Shown here in pieces: positions 1 through 5,892 of a DNA stretch of 9,415 nt. Origin of the DNA: an uncultured Oscillospiraceae bacterium (GTDB lineage: Bacteria; Bacillota; Clostridia; UBA1212; UBA1255); the NCBI GenBank assembly GCA_902462635.1, contig CABQCN010000026.1, forward strand, positions 1 to 9,415, in the 5' to 3' direction. A model generated the notes under the pieces. The model saw only the letters and a list, made by a program, of their open reading frames with translations, was not told the DNA's origin and did no database searches. Positions within the stretch are counted from its first letter, which is position 1; each line of letters starts with the position of its first letter. A program made the translations under genes and the position numbers.

Positions 1-156
1 GACGCGATCGAGGCGATGCGGGCCGTTCGGCTGGAGCCGAAGGAGCTGCAATTCGTGTATTCCGAAATCAGCGCCCAGCCGATTCTGTTTCTCGTGCGCG
101 CCGTTTTATTCGGCGGCAAAAATCTGGTGATTGAAAAAGGAATTGAGGTAAAATAA
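1..156 (+). CDS. tRNA1(Val) (adenine37-N6)-methyltransferase-like protein, C-terminal end (5' truncated by window)
   Basis: Frame 1 is open from the window edge to a TAA at 154-156 and gives 51 residues. The piece contains RLEPKELQFVYS, then PILFLVRAVLFGGKNLVIEKG. This resembles the C-terminal strand pattern of TrmN6/YabB-type enzymes, where a 'L.PK.l.fVh' strand is followed by a 'lvLveavkgG...L.v' strand. Family members use S-adenosylmethionine to methylate the N6 of A37 in tRNA1(Val). The catalytic NPPY motif would lie upstream and is not visible, so the call rests on the tail and on context: in Bacillota this gene commonly sits just before rsmI. The stop codon directly abuts the rsmI ATG with no intergenic base, and the rsmI ribosome binding site lies inside this gene, which indicates co-transcription and probable translational coupling. 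Another class I methyltransferase with a similar tail cannot be excluded. Confidence 0.7.
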   Translation, partial: DAIEAMRAVRLEPKELQFVYSEISAQPILFLVRAVLFGGKNLVIEKGIEVK

Positions 157-1014
157 ATGCTGTATGTCGTAGCCACGCCGATCGGGAATTTAGGAGACAT
201 TTCAAACAGGGCGCTGGAAATCCTTTCTTCATGCGATCTGATCGCTGCCGAAGATACGCGCCGCACGCAAAAGCTGCTGGCGCATTTTCAGATCAAAAAG
301 CCCCTGATTTCCTATTACGAGCATAACAAGGTTTCCCGCGGCCCGATGCTGCTGGAAAAACTCCGCAGCGGAGAAACGATCGCACTCGTTTCCGATGCCG
401 GCACGCCGGGGATCTCGGATCCCGGCGCCGATTTGATCCGGGCGGCGGCAGAAGATGGAATTCCCGTTTCCATGGCGCCCGGACCCGTAGCAGGCATTAT
501 GGCGCTGGTACTCTCCGGACTTTCCACAGAAAAATTCGTGTTTGAGGGATTCGTCGGTACGGACCGGCAAAAACGGGAAGAATTTGCGAAAATGATTGCG
601 GGCGAGCGGCGCACGACGGTGCTCTATGAAGCGCCGCACCGGCTTGTGAAAACGCTGGAGCTGCTGCACGAAGCCGCGCCCGGCAGGCGGACCGCCGTAT
701 GCCGGGAATTGACGAAGACGTACGAAGAAATCCGCCGCGGTACGCCGGAAGAGCACCTTGCATATTTTACCGCGCAGGAACCGAGAGGCGAATTCGTAAT
801 CGTTATCGAAGGCGCCTTGCCGGACGAACCCGGTAAAACCGCCGTAGCGCCGGAAACGGTATATCAAAAAACGGAAGCGATTTTAAAAGCGGCGGCGGAC
901 GCCGGGGAACGCAAAGGTAAAAACGATGCGCTGAAAGAAGCCGCGAACGCTTTGGGCCTTTCCAAAAACCAGGCGTACGCGATGTATGAGGAAATCAAAA
1001 GAACGCTTCTTTAA
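157..1014 (+). CDS. rsmI: 16S rRNA (cytidine1402-2'-O)-methyltransferase RsmI
   Basis: A 285-residue tetrapyrrole-methylase-fold enzyme that uses S-adenosylmethionine to 2'-O-methylate C1402 in the 16S rRNA decoding centre, acting with RsmH (N4 methylation). Family signatures are all present: TPIGNLGDI at residues 7-15, AEDTRRT at 31-37, SDAGTPGISDPG at 79-90, the FEGF box at 129-132, YEAPHRL at 157-163, CRELTKTYE at 182-190 and RGEFVIVIEG at 210-219. The length is normal for the family. The C-terminal 60 residues are the Lys/Ala-rich helical tail seen in many Bacillota members. The ATG directly follows the stop of the upstream methyltransferase gene, and a GAGG at 145-148 sits 8 nt before it, which supports this start. 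The 3' end meets trmL tail to tail; both stop codons are read from the same palindromic TTAA at 1011-1014, leaving no room for an intergenic terminator. Confidence 0.97.
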   Translation: MLYVVATPIGNLGDISNRALEILSSCDLIAAEDTRRTQKLLAHFQIKKPLISYYEHNKVSRGPMLLEKLRSGETIALVSDAGTPGISDPGADLIRAAAEDGIPVSMAPGPVAGIMALVLSGLSTEKFVFEGFVGTDRQKREEFAKMIAGERRTTVLYEAPHRLVKTLELLHEAAPGRRTAVCRELTKTYEEIRRGTPEEHLAYFTAQEPRGEFVIVIEGALPDEPGKTAVAPETVYQKTEAILKAAADAGERKGKNDALKEAANALGLSKNQAYAMYEEIKRTLL

Positions 1015-1520
1015 TCCTGGAATTCTTTTCTGCCGGTGAGATGTCCGGTATCTTCCATTCCGGCAAAGTCCAGCTGCCGCATGGCTTCGAAAGCAACGAC
1101 AGCTGCGGCGTTGCTGAGATTTAACGACCGAAAATCGGGGCGCATCGGGATTCGGATACACTGTTCGTAATGCGCGGCAAGGAGATGTTCCGGCAGACCG
1201 CGGCTTTCTTTGCCGAAGACGAGGAAATCTCCGTCCCGGTAGCGTACGTCCGTGTGCCGTTTCGCGCCTTTCGTCGTGCAATAATAAAAGGTGTGCGCGT
1301 CTTCGTATTTTTCCAAAAGCTCCTGAAAACGATCATAATAAGTAATGTCTACCAGATGCCAGTAGTCGAGTCCGGCGCGTTTCAGATGCTTGTCCGTCAC
1401 TTCAAAGCCCAGCGGGCGCACGAGGTGCAGATGCGCGCCGATCCCGCCGCAGGTGCGCACGATATTTCCCGTATTCTGCGGGATTTCCGGTTCTACCAGC
1501 ACGATATTGAGTCCGTTCAT
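1011..1520 (-). CDS. trmL: tRNA (cytidine/uridine34-2'-O)-methyltransferase TrmL (SPOUT family)
   Basis: A 169-residue minimal SPOUT-fold methyltransferase. Family members use S-adenosylmethionine to 2'-O-methylate the wobble nucleotide (C34 or U34) of tRNA-Leu isoacceptors, acting as dimers. The three SPOUT motifs are clear: PEIPQNTGNI at residues 11-20 with the following R22, the knot-forming VFGKESRGLP at 101-110, and IPMRPDFRSLNLSNAAAVV at 124-142. The N-terminal PLGFEV..K.LKRAGLDYW stretch is also typical. The length matches the family (about 155-170). The start is supported by an AAAGGA at 1530-1535, 9 nt upstream. It is the last gene of the six-gene operon that begins with ruvC, 27 nt after the DUF362 gene, the widest gap in that operon. 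A TATTAT at 1538-1543 in the gap could be a weak internal -10, but I see no convincing -35. Confidence 0.95.
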   Translation of the reverse strand: MNGLNIVLVEPEIPQNTGNIVRTCGGIGAHLHLVRPLGFEVTDKHLKRAGLDYWHLVDITYYDRFQELLEKYEDAHTFYYCTTKGAKRHTDVRYRDGDFLVFGKESRGLPEHLLAAHYEQCIRIPMRPDFRSLNLSNAAAVVAFEAMRQLDFAGMEDTGHLTGRKEFQD

Positions 1521-1547
1521 CCGATCAGTTCCTTTTTATAATATCTG

Positions 1548-2702
1548 TTATCTTCTGATAATCAGCCGGTTCAGCAGCGGGCGCTTGATCCGCACCGCTT
1601 TGAACGGGCAAAGCTCTTGGCAGCAATAGCAGCGGATACAAGAAGACAAATCGATCTTTGCGCAGCGCCGAGGCTGTTCCTGTCCGTCCTGCGGCGCCGG
1701 GAGCGTGATCACCTTCGCAGGGCAGCATTTTACGCATTCCCCGCAGCCGCGGCATATCTTTTGATCGATTACGGGGCGCGGCCTGATCGCGCCGGAAAGG
1801 ATCTGTCCGAAAATTCCGTCCGCAAAATGCAGCTTTTTGAGAGAATCGTTATATTTGATCACAAAATTTTCGGCCCGTACGAGCGTATCGCCGGTAAAAA
1901 CGATCCGCTCCGGATCCAACGGCGCGAGTCCGCGTGCCGCGGCGCAGCGCAGCACGGGGATCCGCCGATAATCGGCTTTGATCAGATAGGCGCCGGCAAG
2001 GTCGAGTTCAAAGGCATCCGTGCCGGCGAGGATCGTATGCAGCGCGTACGGCTCTCCCGCCGTGGGGCCGTCTTTATGCATGCCGACGACCGCATCGATG
2101 AGATTGAACGCCGGTTTGGCCGCTAAAAAAATATCGATGATACAGTCTGCGAATTCATCGTAATCAGAAAGCTGCAGATGATATTCCGCTTTTTCCAGGC
2201 CGGCAATGGCGCCGAACATATTCTTGACGGCGCCCGTATACGCCATCATGCCGTGCGTTTTCAGCTTGGCAATATTGATGATCCGGTCCGCTTCTGCCAG
2301 CGGCGCCAGTATTTTCAGCTTTTTCAGGTATTTACCGTTCGGATTCTCCACCTGTGTCTCGGAGGTGTCGAAATTGAGTTCCGCGCCGCTTTCCCGCGCC
2401 GCCGCTTCGATTCCGCATACTTTATACGTCGAGCGGAGCGATCCCGCGTCGTAAAAGCCGCCCGGACTCTCGGCAATGATCACGTTTGCGCCGGCCTCAC
2501 GGCATAGCTTGCAGACCGCCCACACGACGGACGGATGTGTCGTCGCCGCGCACGCGGGCTTCCTTTTGGAAACCAGATTCGGCTTTACCGCCACCGTGAG
2601 GCCTGCGATACCATCCAACGTCCCGCAGGCGGTAAAAATCTCCCACACCGTTTCCAGCACGGTTTCTTTTTCATACGTTTCGCAGTTCTTAATAAGTACC
2701 AT
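1548..2702 (-). CDS. DUF362 domain protein with C-terminal double [4Fe-4S] ferredoxin domain
   Basis: A 384-residue cytoplasmic-looking protein with no signal peptide or membrane segment. Residues 1-300 carry DUF362 hallmarks: KPNLV at 40-44, AESPGG at 77-82 and the KLKTHGMMAYTGAVKNMFG core at 146-164. Residues 317-370 are a bacterial ferredoxin domain with two full cluster ligand sets, C317/C320/C323/C327 followed by P, and C355/C358/C361/C365 followed by P, so two [4Fe-4S] clusters are expected. The reaction of the DUF362 family is not established; electron transfer is inferred from the clusters only. Start choice: the frame is open up to a GTG at 2783, but that lies deep in rdgB and would overlap it by 95 nt. 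ATG at 2702 (GGA 4 nt upstream) gives the family-like start MVLIKNC; ATG at 2711 is equally possible and adds three residues. Either start overlaps the rdgB end (14 or 23 nt), suggesting coupled translation. It is the fifth gene of the ruvC operon. Confidence 0.88.
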   Translation of the reverse strand: MVLIKNCETYEKETVLETVWEIFTACGTLDGIAGLTVAVKPNLVSKRKPACAATTHPSVVWAVCKLCREAGANVIIAESPGGFYDAGSLRSTYKVCGIEAAARESGAELNFDTSETQVENPNGKYLKKLKILAPLAEADRIINIAKLKTHGMMAYTGAVKNMFGAIAGLEKAEYHLQLSDYDEFADCIIDIFLAAKPAFNLIDAVVGMHKDGPTAGEPYALHTILAGTDAFELDLAGAYLIKADYRRIPVLRCAAARGLAPLDPERIVFTGDTLVRAENFVIKYNDSLKKLHFADGIFGQILSGAIRPRPVIDQKICRGCGECVKCCPAKVITLPAPQDGQEQPRRCAKIDLSSCIRCYCCQELCPFKAVRIKRPLLNRLIIRR

Positions 2703-3387
2703 AATATCCATATGCCAGCTTGCGCAGCGCTTGCCCCCTGTGGCTGATACGGTTCTTGCACTCCGGATCCAGTTCCGCCACACACTTACCGTATTCCGGC
2801 AGATACAGGACCGAATCGTACCCGAACCCGTTCTCGCCGCGCGGAGTCCGGGAAATCATCCCCGACAGATGGCCTTCGACAGACATCAGTTCGAACGGCG
2901 GCGCGGTCGCCTCCCGGATCAGGATCGCGGCAACCTCACAGACAAAAGAAGCGTTCCGCTTTTCATCGGGAACGGATTCCATCTCCCGCAGCAGCTTCTC
3001 TACATTCGCACTGTCGGAAGCATTTTTTCCATTTTTGGAAGCGTAACGGGCAGACAATACGCCCGGCGCGCCGCCCAACGCATCCACGCAAAGTCCCGAG
3101 TCATCCGCCACAATCATCACGGAAGTACCGGAAAGCGCCTGCAGCGGTGTTTTCATCAGGAAACGGTAGATCCCTACGGCTTTTAAAAGTGCATTCGCCG
3201 CAAACGTCTTGCCCGTCTCCTTCGGAGGAATATACTTCACTTTCCCGTCGGCCCCATACCGCCGGACCGCTTCTTCTTCCGATAAAACTTCAAGCGGACC
3301 GGCGGATATTTCAGAAAAAATATCGCGGAATTCCGTAATTTTATGTTTATTCCTGGTTGCGGCAATCAGAATCAGCTTCTTATCCAT
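2689..3387 (-). CDS. rdgB: XTP/dITP diphosphatase (RdgB/HAM1 family non-canonical purine NTP pyrophosphatase)
   Basis: Hydrolyses dITP, ITP and XTP to monophosphates plus pyrophosphate, keeping deaminated purines out of DNA and RNA. Signatures in order: the substrate-binding ATRNKHKITEF at residues 10-20, ETGKTFAANALLKA at 57-70, the metal-binding ADDSGLCVDALGGAPGVLSARYA at 94-116, GENGFGYDSVLYLPEYGK at 184-201 and SHRGQALRKL at 215-224. At 232 residues it is longer than the usual 195-205. The extra length seems to lie in residues 37-56 (charged, between the first strand and the ETG motif) and about 72-90 (before the ADDSGL strand). A strong GGAGG lies 6 nt before the ATG, inside the lepB end; the lepB stop and this start are separated by one base. 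The 3' end overlaps the DUF362 gene start. Placement with ruvC fits a genome-maintenance theme, though the neighbours are functionally mixed. Confidence 0.96.
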   Translation of the reverse strand: MDKKLILIAATRNKHKITEFRDIFSEISAGPLEVLSEEEAVRRYGADGKVKYIPPKETGKTFAANALLKAVGIYRFLMKTPLQALSGTSVMIVADDSGLCVDALGGAPGVLSARYASKNGKNASDSANVEKLLREMESVPDEKRNASFVCEVAAILIREATAPPFELMSVEGHLSGMISRTPRGENGFGYDSVLYLPEYGKCVAELDPECKNRISHRGQALRKLAYGYYGTY

Positions 3388-3388
3388 T

Positions 3389-4111
3389 TCAGCCTCCGAT
3401 TACTTTTCCGATAATATCTCCCTCCGGCACAAACCCGATTGCGCGGCTGTCCGTGCTGTGGTTCCGGTTATCTCCCATTACGAATACCTTTCCTTCCGGC
3501 ACCGTCAATCCGTTCCGCAGAGATTCGGAGACGTTCGCATATTTCGGCACTTCCTCCGGATTCACGTACGGCTCTTCTAACAGCGTTCCGTTGACGTATA
3601 CGCCATCTTCTTTAATCTGGACCGTGTCTCCGCCTACTGCGATGACGCGTTTGATGTAGTAATTCGTAGGCTGCTCCACATTGAATAGTTTATAGGAAAT
3701 TACATTATATTTAAATGCTTCCCGCACTTCCATCAAAAAATTCCGTTCGCGGAAGGTAGAATCGAAAATGACGATATCGTTCTTCTTGACGTCTCCGAAC
3801 AAGTACGGCGCCCGGGAAATATAGACGATATCGTTGTTCTGATACGTCTGCTGCATCGAATGGCCCGAGACCCTGCTGATGCGGAAGAAATAAGTGTTGA
3901 TAATAATGGCGATCACCATCGCCAGCACAATGGTCAGTACCCAGCTTAAAATTTCCCTCACGACCTTATTCTTGATGAGATGTGTTTTCTCCGCCGGTCC
4001 CGCGTTTTGTTCCGATTCCGCCGGAGCGGTCTCCGGCAGCGGCTCCGCCTGCGGATCTGCGCGCTGCGCAGATTCCGTCGTTTCATTTATTTGTTCTTCG
4101 TTGTCATTCAT
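3389..4111 (-). CDS. lepB: Type I signal peptidase (LepB/SipS family)
   Basis: A membrane-bound serine protease that removes signal peptides from secreted proteins at the outer face of the cytoplasmic membrane. From the chosen ATG it has 240 residues: an acidic, Glu/Pro/Ala-rich cytoplasmic tail (1-48), one transmembrane helix (about 53-76, ending in IIINTYFF), then the catalytic domain. The nucleophile is S85 in SGHSM and the general base K154 in YYIKRVIAVGGD; box E is GDNRNHSTDSR at 213-223. Two oddities: the usual SMxPT box reads SMQQT, so the conserved Pro is missing, and about 30 residues (117-149) are inserted between the box with DIVIF and the catalytic Lys. The start at 4111 is preferred over an in-frame ATG at 4141 because GGAG (about 8 nt upstream, inside the queH end) precedes it and 4141 would overlap queH. 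The spacing to queH is 2 nt and to rdgB 1 nt. Confidence 0.96.
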   Translation of the reverse strand: MNDNEEQINETTESAQRADPQAEPLPETAPAESEQNAGPAEKTHLIKNKVVREILSWVLTIVLAMVIAIIINTYFFRISRVSGHSMQQTYQNNDIVYISRAPYLFGDVKKNDIVIFDSTFRERNFLMEVREAFKYNVISYKLFNVEQPTNYYIKRVIAVGGDTVQIKEDGVYVNGTLLEEPYVNPEEVPKYANVSESLRNGLTVPEGKVFVMGDNRNHSTDSRAIGFVPEGDIIGKVIGG

Positions 4112-4113
4112 GT

Positions 4114-4632
4114 CTATTCTCCATATAAAGATTTGATACATCCGCAGTATTTCTGCCGGTAAAGGCCGAGTTCCCGCGCCTGGCGCTGCCCTTCCCGGAA
4201 GCCCGGCCGGAAGTCGCGATATAAAAATTCCACTCCGTATTCCGCGGCCGCCAGCCCGAAGACCTCTTTCATCAATTCATGATCCTGGTACGGACTGATA
4301 AACAGCGTACTCGTAAAATATTTATATTTCAGCTCCGCCGCTTTCCGCGCGGCCGGCACAGCTCTCATAGTATAGCACATTTTACAGCGGTCTGCACGGG
4401 AACTTTTACAATTCGCCCATTTTTCGTAACAATAAGATTCCTCCGTGAGAAGCGGGATTCCTTTTGCCTTACAGGCCGCCGCTGCGGAGCCGCTGCGCCG
4501 CATAAATTCGTCATACGGATGGATATTCGGGTTTGCAAAATATCCTGTAATATCCGCCGCTTCTTCGTTCAATTTATCGATACAGTAGAGGCTGCAGGGA
4601 CCGCAGCAGATATGCAGCAAAATCCGTTCCAT
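4114..4632 (-). CDS. queH: Epoxyqueuosine reductase QueH (DUF208 family)
   Basis: A 172-residue protein matching QueH, the cobalamin-independent enzyme that reduces epoxyqueuosine to queuosine at tRNA wobble position 34, replacing QueG in many bacteria. Visible signatures: the N-terminal CCGPC with C9, C10 and C13; YFANPNIHPYDEFMRR at 31-46; RCKMCYTMR at 82-90 with C83 and C86; DFRPGFREGQ at 140-149; and LYRQKYCGC at 157-165. The paired cysteines agree with the reported [4Fe-4S] cluster plus nearby metal site. The length is at the short end of the family. A GGAGAGGAT in the ruvC tail serves as ribosome binding site, roughly 10 nt before the ATG, and the gap to ruvC is 5 nt. No other queuosine pathway gene (queA, tgt, queC-F) is in the window, so the upstream pathway or queuine salvage must be elsewhere. 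Confidence 0.95.
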   Translation of the reverse strand: MERILLHICCGPCSLYCIDKLNEEAADITGYFANPNIHPYDEFMRRSGSAAAACKAKGIPLLTEESYCYEKWANCKSSRADRCKMCYTMRAVPAARKAAELKYKYFTSTLFISPYQDHELMKEVFGLAAAEYGVEFLYRDFRPGFREGQRQARELGLYRQKYCGCIKSLYGE

Positions 4633-4637
4633 ATCTT

Positions 4638-5123
4638 TCAGATCCTCTCCGCCATCCTATAGGAAAACGCGTGACAGATGGCGATCGCCGCCGCATCCGC
4701 CGCATCGTCGGGCTTGATGATTTGATCCAGATGCAGGATCGCTTTCACCATTTGCTGCACCTGGTTCTTATCCGCACGGCCGTAGCCCGTCACGGATTGT
4801 TTGACCTGCAGCGGCGTATATTCGTAAACGGGGATCCCGCATTTTACCGCCGCCATTACCGCCACGCCGCGGCCCTGGGCGGCTGCGATCGCCGTTTTGG
4901 CGTTATTGTTGAAGAAAAGTTCTTCGATGGCAAAGGCTTCCGGCGCGTATTTCCGCATGATTTCCGTAAGCGTTTCGTCGATCTGCAGCAGCCGCCAGGT
5001 AAACAGCTCGCCTGCTTTCGTATTGACGGCGCCCACGTCCAGCAAATCCAATTTATTGTTCCGATATTCCACGATTCCGTAACCTGTGATTGCAAAGCCC
5101 GGATCCACACCCATAATAATCAT
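4638..5123 (-). CDS. ruvC: Crossover junction endodeoxyribonuclease RuvC (Holliday junction resolvase)
   Basis: Cuts Holliday junctions symmetrically after RuvAB branch migration. From ATG 5123 the protein is 161 residues, the usual size. The four acidic catalytic residues are all visible: D7 in [14 protein letters not shown]67 in AIEELFF, and D140 and D143 in [15 protein letters not shown]. The DNA-contacting stretch [19 protein letters not shown] lies at 104-122. The frame is open further upstream to an ATG at 5234, but those 37 extra codons would run across the promoter region and do not resemble the family, so the start next to MIIMGVDPG is preferred. The ribosome binding site is weak and close (GGTGG, 3 nt upstream). 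It is the first gene of a six-gene minus-strand operon and is transcribed away from ruvAB, whereas ruvC and ruvAB are often co-directional. Confidence 0.97.
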   Translation of the reverse strand: MIIMGVDPGFAITGYGIVEYRNNKLDLLDVGAVNTKAGELFTWRLLQIDETLTEIMRKYAPEAFAIEELFFNNNAKTAIAAAQGRGVAVMAAVKCGIPVYEYTPLQVKQSVTGYGRADKNQVQQMVKAILHLDQIIKPDDAADAAAIAICHAFSYRMAERI

Positions 5124-5154
5124 GTTCCACCGCCAGTGAATTGTTATCCGTACG

Positions 5155-5183
5155 ATTATACCATTTCCGAGGGGAAATTCCAA
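5155..5183 (-). promoter_or_regulatory. Sigma-A-type promoter for the ruvC-queH-lepB-rdgB-DUF362-trmL operon
   Basis: Read on the minus strand: TTGGAA (-35, 5183-5178), a 17-bp spacer, and a perfect TATAAT (-10, 5160-5155) preceded by TGG, which makes an extended -10. Transcription would start near 5148, about 25 nt before the ruvC ATG. The spacer holds the inverted repeat ATTTCC-4-GGAAAT (5163-5178). No other promoter of this quality is visible within the six-gene run. Confidence 0.82.
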
Positions 5184-5195
5184 CCGTTTTGCGCT

Positions 5196-5225
5196 TTGAC
5201 GGATCCGGTAAGGGTAGTGTATAAT
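5196..5225 (+). promoter_or_regulatory. Sigma-A-type promoter for ruvAB
   Basis: TTGACG (-35, 5196-5201), an 18-bp spacer and a perfect TATAAT (-10, 5220-5225). The predicted start is around 5231-5233, about 38-40 nt before the ruvA ATG. The -35 is only 12 bp from the -35 of the opposite ruvC promoter, so the two form a compact back-to-back pair and RNA polymerase binding at one may affect the other. Confidence 0.82.
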
Positions 5226-5229
5226 AGAG

Positions 5230-5249
5230 AACATACTATGTAGTATGTT
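5230..5249. promoter_or_regulatory. Perfect inverted repeat at the ruvAB transcription start (putative operator)
   Basis: AACATACTA, a 2-bp centre TG, then TAGTATGTT: a perfect 9+9 dyad beginning 4 bp after the -10 box and covering the predicted transcription start. This is a classic position for a repressor operator. The flanking GAAC at the left end recalls the half-site of Gram-positive LexA boxes, but the canonical GAAC-N4-GTTC spacing is absent, so LexA binding is only a guess. In RNA the same sequence could fold into a hairpin at the extreme 5' end of the message. It lacks a U-run and is not a terminator. Confidence 0.65.
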
Positions 5250-5270
5250 GTTTACGAAAGGATAAAACGG

Positions 5271-5870
5271 ATGTTCGAATATATCAAAGGGATTTTACAA
5301 TATAAAGGAACCGATTTCTGCGTGATCGACGTGGGCGGCGTCGGTTTTAAAATATATACGTCGTATACGACGGCGGCAAATATCGGGGAAAGCGGACAGG
5401 CGGTGACGCTGTACACCTACATGAATGTGAAAGAAGATGAAATTTCGTTGTTCGGATTCGCTTCGAAAGAAGAACTATCTGTCTTCACGATGCTGATCGG
5501 CGTCAGCGGCGTCGGGCCTAAGGTAGGCGTCGCCGTACTTGCGTCGATGTCGCCCTCCGAATTCAGTCTGGCGGTAGCGACAGGCGACTTTAAGGCAATC
5601 AGTAAAAGCAAGGGCGTGGGACCCAAGCTGGCGCAGCGGATCGTTTTGGAGTTAAAAGATAAAATCAGGAAAGATCTCAAATCGGCGGATCCGGAGAAGG
5701 ATGAAGATTTTGAACCCGTACCGGCGGGATATATCAGCAACGACGCGGTTTCGGCGCTTATGGTGCTCGGTTACACTTCCAAAGACGCCGCCCGGCTGAT
5801 CGCAAAGGTTTATCAGGATGGCATGTCCCTGGAAGAAACGGTGCGCCAGGCGCTCCGGCAGATTTTTTAA
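5271..5870 (+). CDS. ruvA: Holliday junction branch migration protein RuvA
   Basis: A 199-residue tetramer-forming DNA-binding subunit that holds the four-way junction for the RuvB motors. Domain I (OB fold, about 1-63) starts MFEYIKGIL and carries the acidic pin residues E55 and D56 in [12 protein letters not shown]. Domain II (about 64-135) has two helix-hairpin-helix motifs: [16 protein letters not shown] at 75-90 and [19 protein letters not shown] at 113-131. A charged linker (136-152) leads to the RuvB-binding domain III (about 154-199, [18 protein letters not shown]). The length is normal. AAAGGA at 5257-5262 lies 8 nt before the ATG. It is the first gene of the ruvAB transcript, under its own promoter and the palindrome at 5230-5249. 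RuvB follows after 22 nt. Regulation by DNA damage is known for ruvAB in several bacteria and is possible here but not shown. Confidence 0.98.
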   Translation: MFEYIKGILQYKGTDFCVIDVGGVGFKIYTSYTTAANIGESGQAVTLYTYMNVKEDEISLFGFASKEELSVFTMLIGVSGVGPKVGVAVLASMSPSEFSLAVATGDFKAISKSKGVGPKLAQRIVLELKDKIRKDLKSADPEKDEDFEPVPAGYISNDAVSALMVLGYTSKDAARLIAKVYQDGMSLEETVRQALRQIF

Positions 5871-5892
5871 TTGCGGATAGGATTGGTAACGT

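Noticed and set aside
1538..1543. TATTAT as -10 of a separate trmL promoter
   Set aside because: No acceptable -35 lies 16-18 bp upstream, and the region is explained as Shine-Dalgarno leader for trmL.
1552..1565. Short CTGAT-A-ATCAG repeat at the DUF362 gene end as a possible terminator
   Set aside because: The stem is only 5 bp and AT-rich, inside the last codons, with no T-run; trmL follows closely in the same operon.
2703..2783. Longer DUF362 form from a GTG at 2783
   Set aside because: It would overlap rdgB by 95 nt, and the added residues (Trp/Arg/Ser-rich) do not look like the family N terminus.
2476..3186. 236-residue plus-strand open frame across rdgB and the DUF362 gene
   Set aside because: Antisense to two motif-complete genes, with no recognisable domain.
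5138..5149. GGATAACAATTC on the minus strand just after the ruvC transcription start, identical to one half of the lac operator
   Set aside because: Only one half-site is present and the left half (AATTGTGAGC) is missing. There are no sugar genes here; chance similarity is the simplest view.
5124..5234. Longer RuvC form from an ATG at 5234
   Set aside because: The extra 37 codons cover the two promoters and most of the palindrome, and RuvC proteins begin directly with the strand holding D7.
4671..5243. 190-residue plus-strand open frame opposite ruvC
   Set aside because: It runs antisense through the whole of ruvC, whose catalytic motifs are intact, and across both promoters. It resembles no family and is a shadow of GC-rich coding DNA.
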